Of a DNA stretch of 64,000 nucleotides, positions 32,195 through 40,776 are shown piece after piece. Every line of letters starts with the position of its first letter. Within the stretch, counting starts at the first letter, position 1. Source of the stretch: CAZCFB01 sp964511535 (GTDB lineage Bacteria > Myxococcota_A > Polyangia > GCA-2747355 > CAZCFB01). The notes under the pieces are model-generated. The model saw only the letters and a list, made by a program, of their open reading frames with translations, ran no database searches and was not told where the DNA came from. A program made the position numbers and the translations under genes. The DNA lies in assembly GCA_964511535.1 (NCBI GenBank), contig CAZEFW010000008.1:44476-108475 (forward strand), in the 5' to 3' direction.

Positions 32195-33564
32195 TGCGTC
32201 CCCGTCTCCTGCTCCTGCTGGCCTTGCCGCTGGCCGCGACCTTCGCCCTCGTCGCCTGCGAGGAGACCCTGGAGGTCCGGGGTTTGCTCGACCGTGTGGT
32301 CGGCGAGACGGTCACCCTGGAGCTGGTGGAGGGTAAAAAGAGCTACTCCGGCCAGGTGGTGCTGGTGGGCGCGGACAACACGGTCTACGACGCCAGCAAG
32401 CTGAAGGTCTCGGTCAAGAACGCCAAGAAGCTCACCTTCGTCATCCCGCCGGACACGGCCCAGGGAGAGGCCCACGCCCGGGTGGGGTACGCCGACGAAT
32501 ACACGCCGCCCTCCGATGGCGGGTTCAAGCCCCTGGGGGACAGCGGCTCCACCTCGTCCGGCTTCGCCTTCTACGACGTGCCGATCCGGGTCAACCGGCT
32601 GGCCTTGACCATGGACAGCAAGGGGCTGCTCGGCATCCTCGGCCTGCCCCCGGCCACCATCACGGCGGGGAACATGTCCGTGGGCGGCGGCGTTGCGGGC
32701 ATGCTCTCCCTGTCGCCCGACGGCGGCACCCTGGCCCTGCTGGCCGCTGATCAGATGCGGCTGCTCTCCATGGGCGCCAAGCCGAAGGACCTGTCAGCCC
32801 CCATCAGCCAGAAGGGGGGCAAGTGCCTGACCGCCCTGCCCGACGGCATGCTGGTGGGTACTGACACCCAGGTGATCTGGCTGCGCCGCGTGGCGGGCAA
32901 GGGGATCACCAGGGCCAAGGACTTTCTGCTCAAGGGGTGTCAGGACATCGCCGTGGACGCGGCGGGCACCACCGCCCTGGTGCTCTCCCGCTGGGACTCC
33001 AACAACGACACCACCGTGAACGCCGACGGCCTGACCCAGCTGGCCCTGGGCGCCACCCCCAACGCTTACAGCACCCAGAAGGTGGACGACACCCCCGGCG
33101 CGCTCAAGGTGAGCCTGGCCGGCGACGCCAAGACCGCGGTCATCGCCGACGGCGCGTCCGTCTACGGCGTGACCCTCAAGGGCTCGGGCCAGTTCGGCAT
33201 CACCAAGCTGCCCTGGAGCCACACCGCCACGCCGGTGGACCTGGCCGTGACCCACTCGCCGGTGCCCGTCAGCGGCCAGCGGGTCTACATGCACGCCGTG
33301 GCCGAGACCGCCAAGAACCTGGTGCGCTTCGTGGCGAGCGACAAGGGGATGCTCAAGTGGGTTTACCAGGGGGACAAGGTGCAGGAGGTTGACCTGTCCA
33401 CCCAGGGCGCCCCCACGGCCATCGCCTTCGGCCGCCGCTCCGAGCTGTACGCCGCCGTTGGCAGCGCTCTGTACATTGTGCAGGACCTGGCCGGCACCCC
33501 CAAGACCGTGGCCCTCGGCCTCAATAGCGCCAACCCGATCACCGGCCTGGTGGTCCAGCCCTAA
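32194..33564 (+). CDS. Lipoprotein with beta-propeller-like repeats
   Basis: A 456-residue protein with lipobox LVAC (Cys22). Residues ~30-110 look like an IPT/TIG-type sandwich (SYSGQVVLVGADNTVYD, LTFVIPPDTAQGEAHARV). From ~150 on there are propeller-like blades (GMLSLSPDGGTLALLAADQ, AVDAAGTTALVLSRWD, VSLAGDAKTAVIADG). No catalytic motif. ATG overlaps the stop of the previous gene by one base, so the pair is coupled and may work together in the outer envelope. It ends at the REP-like element. Confidence 0.78.
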   Translation: MRPRLLLLLALPLAATFALVACEETLEVRGLLDRVVGETVTLELVEGKKSYSGQVVLVGADNTVYDASKLKVSVKNAKKLTFVIPPDTAQGEAHARVGYADEYTPPSDGGFKPLGDSGSTSSGFAFYDVPIRVNRLALTMDSKGLLGILGLPPATITAGNMSVGGGVAGMLSLSPDGGTLALLAADQMRLLSMGAKPKDLSAPISQKGGKCLTALPDGMLVGTDTQVIWLRRVAGKGITRAKDFLLKGCQDIAVDAAGTTALVLSRWDSNNDTTVNADGLTQLALGATPNAYSTQKVDDTPGALKVSLAGDAKTAVIADGASVYGVTLKGSGQFGITKLPWSHTATPVDLAVTHSPVPVSGQRVYMHAVAETAKNLVRFVASDKGMLKWVYQGDKVQEVDLSTQGAPTAIAFGRRSELYAAVGSALYIVQDLAGTPKTVALGLNSANPITGLVVQP

Positions 33565-33652
33565 AATGTCAAGTAGGGGGGTCTGACCCCACCATATGAC
33601 ATTTTTAATATGTCAAGTAGGGGGGTCTGACCCCGCCGTATGACATTTTTTC
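33565..33652. repeat. Tandem REP-like element, two copies of a ~42-bp palindromic unit
   Basis: Two direct copies (33565-33606 and 33610-33652). Each contains the palindrome GGGGTCTGACCCC inside outer inverted ends ATGTCA and TGACAT, followed by a T run. The copies differ by only a few bases (CACCAT versus CGCCGT). This is the form of REP/BIME elements spread by Y1 (RAYT) transposases; each unit could also terminate transcription. No transposase gene lies in the window. Confidence 0.8.
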
Positions 33653-33674
33653 TTTCTGGTAGACTGCCACTGTC

Positions 33675-34766
33675 TTGATCGTCGTCCCGATACCTGAAGA
33701 TGTCGCTTGCCGGCTCATGACGCGCGCTGGCGCGGATGCGGACTTGCAGGGCGAGCTGGCCGCGGCCATCACCGGCCAGCTCGGGGAACCGGAGCTGTGC
33801 CGGCGCATGGGCACCTTCGATCCGCAGATGGCGGGCGAGCGGCTCCGCGAGGCCCTGGGCAGAGACGTGCAGCAGACCCTGGGCGCGCTGGACGTGCGCC
33901 TCTCCACCCCGACCCGGCGGGTGCCCAACCGGCCGGGAAAGCGAGGCCGCAAGGCGATCTCCTTCATCAAGTGGGTCGGCAGCAAGGCCAGCGTCATGCA
34001 AGAGCTGCTGTCCCTCGTCCCGGCCGACTTTGGCACCTACTACGAGCCGATGGCCGGCTCCGGCACGGTGTTCTTCTCTCTGGCGCCCCGGCGGGCCGTG
34101 CTGTGCGACCTGAACGCCGAGCTGATGGACAGCTACCGGGTGCTGCGCGACCGCCTGCCCGAGCTGGAGCGCGCCCTGGGAGCGCACGAGAACACCGAGG
34201 AGCACTACCTGGAGGTGCGTGCCCAGGACCCGGACACCCTGGACCCCGTGGCCCGGGCCGCGCGCACCATCTTCCTGAACAAGACCTGCTTCAATGGGCT
34301 GTACCGGGTCAACGCCAGCGGCCGGTTCAACGTGCCCTTCGGGCGCATCTGGTGGGCCAACATCTGCGATGGGCCGACCCTCCACCGCTGCAGCGCCCAG
34401 CTGGGCAGCGCGCGCCTGCTGCAGGGGGACTACGAGCGCGCCGTGGAGACTGCGGGCGCGGGAGACCTGGTGTATCTGGATCCGCCCTACCTCTCGCCGG
34501 GCAAGAAGGCGGCGCTGTTCTACGCCTACCAGCCGCGCACCTTCGGCGAGCCGGAACATCGCCGCCTGGCCCAGGTGTTCCGCGAGCTGGACCGCCGCGG
34601 CTGCCGCGTGCTGCTGAGCAACACCAACACGCCCCTGGTGCGCGAGATCTTCCGGGGCTACCCGGTCCGCGTCCTGACCACCCGGCGCCCGGTCAACTGC
34701 AAGGCCGGCCGGCGCGAGGGGTGGGAAGAGGTGATCATCCATAACAGGGAGGACCTGCCCGCGTGA
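33675..34766 (+). CDS. DNA adenine methyltransferase, D12 (Dam) class
   Basis: A 363-residue protein. Residues ~96-360 are a D12-class N6-adenine methyltransferase: KWVGSK (99-104), EPMAGSG (124-130) for SAM binding and catalytic motif DPPY (269-272), with FLNKTCFNGLYRVN between. Dam recognises GATC, but the target here cannot be read from sequence. The ~95 N-terminal residues are extra and unrecognised. The start is TTG at 33675 or ATG at 33717. No restriction endonuclease gene adjoins, so it is an orphan methyltransferase. Its last four bases overlap the FadL-like gene start (GTGA). Confidence 0.9.
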   Translation: MIVVPIPEDVACRLMTRAGADADLQGELAAAITGQLGEPELCRRMGTFDPQMAGERLREALGRDVQQTLGALDVRLSTPTRRVPNRPGKRGRKAISFIKWVGSKASVMQELLSLVPADFGTYYEPMAGSGTVFFSLAPRRAVLCDLNAELMDSYRVLRDRLPELERALGAHENTEEHYLEVRAQDPDTLDPVARAARTIFLNKTCFNGLYRVNASGRFNVPFGRIWWANICDGPTLHRCSAQLGSARLLQGDYERAVETAGAGDLVYLDPPYLSPGKKAALFYAYQPRTFGEPEHRRLAQVFRELDRRGCRVLLSNTNTPLVREIFRGYPVRVLTTRRPVNCKAGRREGWEEVIIHNREDLPA

Positions 34767-36253
34767 GCTACCGATCGACGAGACGCCCAGTCTGTTGCGC
34801 CCTGCTGCTGGCGGCCCTCTGCCTGCCGTCCCTCGCGCGCGCCGGCGGGTTCACCCAGACCACCTTCGGGGCGAGGCGCGTGGGCATGCACGCCAACCTG
34901 GGTAACCCCGACGACCTGACCGCGCTGTTCCACAACCCGGCCGGGCTGGCCAACCAGCGGGGCATCCGGGTGCATGTCTCGGCGTCGCTGGCCTTCGCCC
35001 AGCAGACGTTCCAGCTCGAGGCCCACCCCCGAGACGAGTTCCCGGAGCTGTACAAGAACTGCCCCAAGGATGACTGGTCAGCCCCCAGCTGCGACTGGCC
35101 CGTGGGCCCGGACGGATACTATGTCGACGCCATCCCGCCGGAGAAGTACATCGGCGGCCTGCCGTACATCGGCCTGGCCAGCGACCTCGGCTTCCTCGGC
35201 TCGTGGGGCAGAGACCTGGTGGTCTCGGTGGCGCTCACCGCCCCGCTGTTCACCGGCGCCTATCTGCCCGAGGACGCCCCCACCGCCTACAACCTGATCG
35301 GGGGCTACTTCCTGGTGCTCTCCGCCACCGCCGGTGTGGGCTGGCAGGTTCACCCGAAGATCGCCCTGGGGGGCTCCATCTCCTACAACCACATGCGCAT
35401 CGCCCTGGCCCAGAAGCTGAGCCTGATCAACGCCATCCCCATGGAGAGCATGACCAAGCCCCAGCAGTCGCTGCTCAAGTTCGCCGCGCAGCAGCTGGGC
35501 GACCTGAAGATGGACTACGAGGGGGTGGACCATGGCGTGGGCTGGGCCCTGGGCGCGCTGGTCCAGCCTATCAAGGGCTTCCGCATCGGGTTGGCCTACT
35601 CCGGCGCCATGCACGCCAACTTCGAGGGCCCGGTCACCTTCACCGCCCTCGGGGAGAAGGCGCAGAACAACCCAGACGCCCTGGCAGCGGCCCTGAAGGT
35701 CGCCAAATACAAGCTGCCCACCGGCCTGGAGATCGAGATCCCGATCCCGCACAACATCCAGGGCGGCATCAACGTACAGCTCTCGCCCCACCTGGAGGTG
35801 GGCTTCGACGTGCGGCTGTGGCTGTACAACCTCATCGATCGGCAGAAGCTGGCCCCGATATACGACCCGGACGAGGAGGGCAAGGAGCCGCTGACCGAGG
35901 AGGGCCTCTCGCGCACCAAGAACTACAACATCAGCTACCAGATCGGCGGCGGCCTGATGTTTCGCCCCTACGGCCATGACGACCGGCTGCAGATCATGTT
36001 CGGCATCGGCTACGACCACTCCCCGACCACCGGTCGCTACTTCACCCTGGACAACGCCGCCACCACCCACACGAAGATCTCCCTCGGCATGCGCTGGCGC
36101 ATGTTCAAACGCTGGCGTATGGGCGCAACATACTTCATAAACATCGCGCAGCCGCTGGACATCCAGAACAGCGCCACCAACCCGAAGACAAACGTCAGAG
36201 GCGGAGGCCTGTCCCACAGCCCGGGGCTGGAGATCGAATACGTCTACGACTGA
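34763..36253 (+). CDS. FadL/OmpP1-type outer-membrane transporter
   Basis: A 496-residue outer-membrane beta-barrel of the FadL/TodX family, which import fatty acids and other hydrophobic compounds. Signal peptide ends near SLARA; the mature N-terminus GGFTQTTFGARRVGMHANLG followed by FHNPAGLA is typical of FadL. Barrel strands continue to the C-terminal aromatic-rich LEIEYVYD. Start GTG overlaps the methyltransferase stop; GGAGG lies about ten bases upstream. It is twelve bases before the amidohydrolase gene, suggesting one transcript. Confidence 0.9.
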   Translation: MSYRSTRRPVCCALLLAALCLPSLARAGGFTQTTFGARRVGMHANLGNPDDLTALFHNPAGLANQRGIRVHVSASLAFAQQTFQLEAHPRDEFPELYKNCPKDDWSAPSCDWPVGPDGYYVDAIPPEKYIGGLPYIGLASDLGFLGSWGRDLVVSVALTAPLFTGAYLPEDAPTAYNLIGGYFLVLSATAGVGWQVHPKIALGGSISYNHMRIALAQKLSLINAIPMESMTKPQQSLLKFAAQQLGDLKMDYEGVDHGVGWALGALVQPIKGFRIGLAYSGAMHANFEGPVTFTALGEKAQNNPDALAAALKVAKYKLPTGLEIEIPIPHNIQGGINVQLSPHLEVGFDVRLWLYNLIDRQKLAPIYDPDEEGKEPLTEEGLSRTKNYNISYQIGGGLMFRPYGHDDRLQIMFGIGYDHSPTTGRYFTLDNAATTHTKISLGMRWRMFKRWRMGATYFINIAQPLDIQNSATNPKTNVRGGGLSHSPGLEIEYVYD

Positions 36254-36265
36254 TCAGGAACCCCC

Positions 36266-37288
36266 ATGTGCAACCACAAGACCTGCTTCCACAGCCACTA
36301 CGAGCTCGCCGAGTTGCCCTACTTCGAGCTGCGACGAGGCGATCGCCTTTGCCTCGCTGACCCCGACTTCGGCCCGGCCATCGACTTCCATACTCACCTG
36401 GCGCTGGCGTACCTGGGCCCCATGGCGGTGGACCTGCACCGCGCCCATCGCGCCACCGAGCATTACCTGCCCATGGAGCGCCAGCTCGACCTGAACATCT
36501 ACCAGAACAAGAACTTCAACGCGCAGGACATGGCGCGCATGAAGCGTGACCTGGTGCAGAACGCCTCCAAGCCGGGCGGCATGAAGGCGACCCACACCAT
36601 CCCCAACATCACCGGGGAGATGAAAGACCTGCACATCAGCCACTCGGTGCTGCTGGCCATCGACCTGCCCTTCATTTCGGACAACGCCGGCACCTACCTC
36701 AAGGCCACGGCCGAGCATCCCGAGCTGGTTGTGTTCGGCTCGGTCCACCCCTACGCGCCGTTTATCTGCAAGCGGGTGGAGCGGCAGGTGGCCATGGGCG
36801 TCAAGGGGATCAAGGTCCACCCGGCGGTCCAGCTGGTGCGGCCGGACTGGCCCCGCTGCCTCAGGCTGTATCACGAGTGCGGCCTGCGGGACCTGCCCGT
36901 GATCTTCCACTGCGGCCCGGTGGGCATCGAGCCGCGCGCCGGGCGCTACCTGTCACAGGTGCGCCACTATCGCCGCGGCATCGAGCAGTGCAAGCAGACC
37001 ACCTTCTTGCTCGGGCACTCCGGGGCGCTGCAGCTGGACGAGGCCCTCGAGCTGGCCAAGCGCAACGACAACGTCTACCTGGAGCTGGCGTCCCAGTCGT
37101 TGCCCGGCATCCGCAAGATCCTCAAGGAGGGGCCCACCGACCGGGTGCTGCACGGCTCGGACTGGCCGTTCTATCACCAGGCGTCGGCTCTGGCCAAGAC
37201 GCTCATCGCCACCGAGGGCGACGAGGCCCTGCGCAGGAAGGTGCTGTTCGGCAACGCCGCGCGGCTGCTGGGGCTCGCGGCCGCGTGA
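36266..37288 (+). CDS. Amidohydrolase_2-type TIM-barrel hydrolase/decarboxylase
   Basis: A 340-residue metal-dependent hydrolase. IDFHTHLAL (39-47) gives the first metal ligands; GIKVHPAVQL, VIFHCGPVG and GHSGALQLDEAL give the central histidines; HGSDWPF the last Asp. This is the amidohydrolase_2 (ACMSD-like) group, including decarboxylases and lactonases. Six cysteines, several near the N-terminus (MCNHKTCFHSH), are unusual and could bind a further metal. Substrate unknown. AGGA lies upstream of the ATG. Overlaps the next gene by one base. Confidence 0.87.
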   Translation: MCNHKTCFHSHYELAELPYFELRRGDRLCLADPDFGPAIDFHTHLALAYLGPMAVDLHRAHRATEHYLPMERQLDLNIYQNKNFNAQDMARMKRDLVQNASKPGGMKATHTIPNITGEMKDLHISHSVLLAIDLPFISDNAGTYLKATAEHPELVVFGSVHPYAPFICKRVERQVAMGVKGIKVHPAVQLVRPDWPRCLRLYHECGLRDLPVIFHCGPVGIEPRAGRYLSQVRHYRRGIEQCKQTTFLLGHSGALQLDEALELAKRNDNVYLELASQSLPGIRKILKEGPTDRVLHGSDWPFYHQASALAKTLIATEGDEALRRKVLFGNAARLLGLAAA

Positions 37289-38556
37289 TGATGATCCGGG
37301 CATCACTCGCCGGCGCGCTGGGCGCTCTGGCCTGCTGCTCCGTCTGCGCAGCCGAGCCGAGCAAGAAGCCGGCGGGCAAGGGGGCGCCGTCGCCGCTGTT
37401 CAGCACCATGCCCCGCCCGAAGTCGGTGTTCAAACGCAAGGCCCCCGCGGCCCCCGCGGGCGAGCCGCGGACCACCATGTTCCGCGGCGGCGCCATGCGC
37501 CAGGGCTGGTCCGCCCACGAGATCCCGGACAAGGCCCCCAGGATCCGCTGGCGCTACCGCACGGGCCGCGCCCTGTTCTCCTCACCCATGCGCGGCCCTG
37601 ACGGCGCGCTCTATGTAGGCTCCCTCGACGGCCACCTGCACGCGGTCACCGCCGCAGGCAAGCCGCGCTGGAAACTGAAACTCGACGGCCCTGTGTTCTC
37701 GTCGCCCGCGCTTCACCAGGGCACGGTGCTGGTGGGCAGCGACGGGGGCACGCTCTACCGCGTCAGCGCCGACACCGGCGCGGTGCAGTGGAAGGTCAAG
37801 CCCGGCTCCTGCGGCAGCGACGGGCAGCAGAAGGTGCGCGGCTTCGGACCGAGCCGCGGCACATGCGCCATCGACTCGTCACCCCTGGTGGACGCCAGGG
37901 GGCAGATCCTGGTGGCCTCCGACGCCATGTACGCTGTCTCGGCCGCGGGCAAGGTGCTCTGGCGGCAAGACTTCCCGGGGCGGGCCTTCTCATCTCCGGC
38001 CCTGGCCGCCGGGGCCGATCGGCTCTTCGTCGGGACCCAGCGACGCGGCGCGCTCGTGGCCCTCGACCTGGCCGGGACGCTGCTGTGGCGCGTCCCGATC
38101 AAGGGTGACGTCGACGCGACCCCGGCGGTGGCCCCTGGCGGCGCGGTCATCTTCGGGGCTGACGACGGCAAGCTGCGAGCTCTGGACCCGGCCACCGGCG
38201 AGGTACGCTGGCGCGCCAACCTGCGGCGAGCTGTGCGCTCGTCTGCCGCGGTGACTCCCGACGGCGTGATCCTGGTGGGGAGCGACGATCGCCGACTCTA
38301 CGCCGTGGACGCCGAGGGCCAGCAGCTGTGGCGCTTCCGCACCGGCGGCCGCGTCCGGTCCTCGCCGGTGGTGGACCGCGCCGGCCGCGTGCTGTTCGGC
38401 TCCCAGGACGATCACCTCTACGCCCTGGACGCCAAGGGCAAGCTGTTGTGGAAGGTCAAGCTCGGCGCCGACATCGACGCCTCCCCCCTGGTGGCGCCTG
38501 GCGGCGCCATCTTCATCGGCGCTGACGACGGCGTCCTGTACGCCCTGGAAAAGTGA
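37288..38556 (+). CDS. PQQ-like (BamB-type) beta-propeller protein
   Basis: A 422-residue exported protein: signal peptide with CCSVCA near residues 16-21, a Lys/Pro-rich linker, then repeated blades of the PQQ/BamB type (GALYVGSLDGHLHAV, AVIFGADDGKLRALDP, GVILVGSDDRRLYAVD, RVLFGSQDDHLYALD, AIFIGADDGVLYALE). Seven or eight blades are expected. No enzymatic residues are evident; such proteins act as scaffolds. It starts within the stop of the amidohydrolase gene and ends at the RNase R start, so the five genes from 33675 form a chain of overlaps. Confidence 0.88.
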   Translation: MMIRASLAGALGALACCSVCAAEPSKKPAGKGAPSPLFSTMPRPKSVFKRKAPAAPAGEPRTTMFRGGAMRQGWSAHEIPDKAPRIRWRYRTGRALFSSPMRGPDGALYVGSLDGHLHAVTAAGKPRWKLKLDGPVFSSPALHQGTVLVGSDGGTLYRVSADTGAVQWKVKPGSCGSDGQQKVRGFGPSRGTCAIDSSPLVDARGQILVASDAMYAVSAAGKVLWRQDFPGRAFSSPALAAGADRLFVGTQRRGALVALDLAGTLLWRVPIKGDVDATPAVAPGGAVIFGADDGKLRALDPATGEVRWRANLRRAVRSSAAVTPDGVILVGSDDRRLYAVDAEGQQLWRFRTGGRVRSSPVVDRAGRVLFGSQDDHLYALDAKGKLLWKVKLGADIDASPLVAPGGAIFIGADDGVLYALEK

Positions 38557-40658
38557 TGAGCCAGCCAACCCAGAAAACCGAACGCGTGGAAGGAACCCTG
38601 CAGATATCGCCCGGGGGCCGCGGCTTCGTGAACCGCGGCGAAGCGTTCGATGACGTGCTGGTTCAGCGCCACGAGCTGGCCGACGCCATGGACGGCGACC
38701 GGGTGGAGGTGGAGGCGTGGGAGGGCCAGCGGCGGACCATGGGTCGGATCACGGCGGTGCTGGAGCGAGGGCGCACGCGCGTGACCGGGAACCTGTACCT
38801 CGACAGCGACGAGGAGCTCGTGCTGCGACCGGACGACGTGCGGCTCCCCTCCCCCATTCCCGTGGACGACGTGGGGCAAGGGGCGCCAGGCGAGGCGGTG
38901 CTGGCCGACATCACCACCTACCCGGATCGTCCCGGCGCTCCCCCGCGGGTGTCGGTGACCCGCGTGCTCGGCGAGCCGGACACCCTGATCACCGAGGTGG
39001 CCAAGGTGGTGGCGGGGGCAGACGTGGACGAGCCGCTGCCGCCCGCGGCCAGCAAGGCCGCTGCGCAGGTGGCAGCCGAGGTGGAGCTGGACGACGAGGA
39101 GCGCGCCCGGCGCACTGACCTGCGGCACCTGCACTTCGTCACCATCGACCCCCAGTCCGCGCGAGATTTCGACGACGCCGTGGCGCTCGAGGCGCGCGAG
39201 GGTGGCGGGGCGCGGGTCTGGGTCGCGGTTGCGGATGTGAGCCACTACGTCCCCGAGGGCTCCGCCCTGGACCGGGTGGCGCTCCAGCGCGGGACCTCCA
39301 TCTACCTGCCCGACCGCGCCATCCACATGCTGCCCGAGAGCCTCTCGGCCGGCATCTGCTCGCTGGTGCCGCGGCAGGACCGCCTGGCCATGGTGGTCCG
39401 GCTCGACATCGCGGACGACGGCACGGTGCTGGATCAGGACTGCCTGGCGGCGGTTATCCACAGCAGGGGCCGGTTGGACTACGGCGGCGTGGCCGCGGCG
39501 CTGGCTGGCGACTTTCGCGGCAAGCGGGCGGGGTACGTTGAGCACGCCGACATCCTCGAGCGCCTGGGGGAGGTCACAGGCGCCCTGCGCCAGGCCCGCC
39601 TGCGCCGGGGCAGCCTGGATCTGGACCTGCCCGAGGCCAAGGTGCAGCTGGACCAGGACGACCCGAGCCGCGTGCGCGACATCGTGCTCACCCGCGGCGA
39701 CGAGCCGATCAAGCGCGCCTACAACCTGATCGAAGAGCTGATGCTGGCGGCCAACGAGGCGGTGGCGCGGCAGTTCCTGGCCACCCGCACCCCCGCCATC
39801 TGGCGCATCCATCCATCCCCCACCCCGGACCGCGTGGAGCAGCTGTGCACCTGGATGGCGGCCTACGGGGTCGCGCTGGACCCGGGCGCCATCAGGAGCC
39901 CGCGAGCCATGGGCAGGGTGCTCAAGGCGCTGGATGGCCACCCCGCGCGCCGACCGCTGAGTTACCTGGTGCTGCGCACGCTGAAGCAGGCGGTCTACTC
40001 GGCGTCAAACGCCGGCCATTTCGGCCTGGCCAGCAAGGCGTACTTGCACTTCACCTCACCCATCCGGCGCTACCCAGACCTGCACGTGCACCGCTTGATC
40101 AAGGCGATGCTGGCGGCCGAGGGCAAGCCCGCCGGGCGGCCCGTGAAGGTCCGGTCGCGTTCGGCCAAGGAGCTGGCGGTCATCGCGAAGCAGACCACCA
40201 CCCTCGAGCAGCGAGCCGTCACCCTGGAGCGGGACGTGAGGTCGCTGTACGCCGCCGCGCTGATGCGTGACCGCATCGGCGACCGCACCTGGGGCATGGT
40301 CACCAGCGTGGCCCGCGGCGGCCTCTACGTTGCCCTGGACAGCCCCGCGGTGGAGGGCATGGTGCGACCGGACCAGCGCCCAATCTTCTACCCGGACCAG
40401 CTGCGGCTCAGGGAGCGCGGCGGCGACGCGGTCTTCGGCCTGGGCGATCGCGTGCGGGTGGAGGTCACCGACACCAACATCCGCCGCCGCCAGGTGGACC
40501 TGGCGCTGGTGGACGACGGAGAGCCGAACCACGAGTCGGTAACCGAGACGCCAGAGCTGGTGGACCCGCGGCCGCGCGGGAGAGGCAAGAAGGGCAAGGG
40601 AGGGGGGAAGAAGCAGAAGTTTTACAAGGGGCGAGGGAAGCGACGCAGGCGCCGCTGA
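38556..40658 (+). CDS. rnr: Ribonuclease R family 3'-5' exoribonuclease
   Basis: A 700-residue RNB exoribonuclease that degrades structured RNA. Cold-shock-like domains occupy ~1-150; the catalytic RNB domain (~180-520) carries TIDPQSARDFDDAV with the metal-binding aspartates and FTSPIRRYPDLHVHR; an S1 domain (~590-670) and a Lys/Arg-rich tail (GKKGKGGGKKQKFYKGRGKR) follow, as in RNase R. ATG at 38556 overlaps the previous stop; GTG at 38553 is also in frame. Convergent with the WbpM-like gene across an AT-rich inverted repeat. Confidence 0.95.
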   Translation: MSQPTQKTERVEGTLQISPGGRGFVNRGEAFDDVLVQRHELADAMDGDRVEVEAWEGQRRTMGRITAVLERGRTRVTGNLYLDSDEELVLRPDDVRLPSPIPVDDVGQGAPGEAVLADITTYPDRPGAPPRVSVTRVLGEPDTLITEVAKVVAGADVDEPLPPAASKAAAQVAAEVELDDEERARRTDLRHLHFVTIDPQSARDFDDAVALEAREGGGARVWVAVADVSHYVPEGSALDRVALQRGTSIYLPDRAIHMLPESLSAGICSLVPRQDRLAMVVRLDIADDGTVLDQDCLAAVIHSRGRLDYGGVAAALAGDFRGKRAGYVEHADILERLGEVTGALRQARLRRGSLDLDLPEAKVQLDQDDPSRVRDIVLTRGDEPIKRAYNLIEELMLAANEAVARQFLATRTPAIWRIHPSPTPDRVEQLCTWMAAYGVALDPGAIRSPRAMGRVLKALDGHPARRPLSYLVLRTLKQAVYSASNAGHFGLASKAYLHFTSPIRRYPDLHVHRLIKAMLAAEGKPAGRPVKVRSRSAKELAVIAKQTTTLEQRAVTLERDVRSLYAAALMRDRIGDRTWGMVTSVARGGLYVALDSPAVEGMVRPDQRPIFYPDQLRLRERGGDAVFGLGDRVRVEVTDTNIRRRQVDLALVDDGEPNHESVTETPELVDPRPRGRGKKGKGGGKKQKFYKGRGKRRRRR

Positions 40659-40773
40659 ACAAAAAACAAGGAACAAAAAATTCTAAACAAAAAATGAGAG
40701 GGTTCGCCCAGGGCAGCTGGGAGAGTGTCCATTTTTCAATTTTTTGTTTCTAGTTTCTTGTTTTTTGTTCTTA
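40658..40773. terminator. AT-rich inverted repeat between convergent genes
   Basis: Left arm 40658-40696 and right arm 40737-40772 pair over GAACAAAAAACAAG and AAACAAAAAAT blocks around a GC-rich centre. Lying between two stops that face each other, with A and T tracts on either side, it fits a bidirectional terminator. The AT content contrasts sharply with the surrounding high-GC DNA. Confidence 0.6.
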
Positions 40774-40776
40774 TTT

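Noticed and set aside
33565..33652. Attachment site or intact insertion sequence
   Set aside because: There is no integrase, transposase or tRNA beside it, and the two copies are 42-bp palindromic units typical of REP elements.
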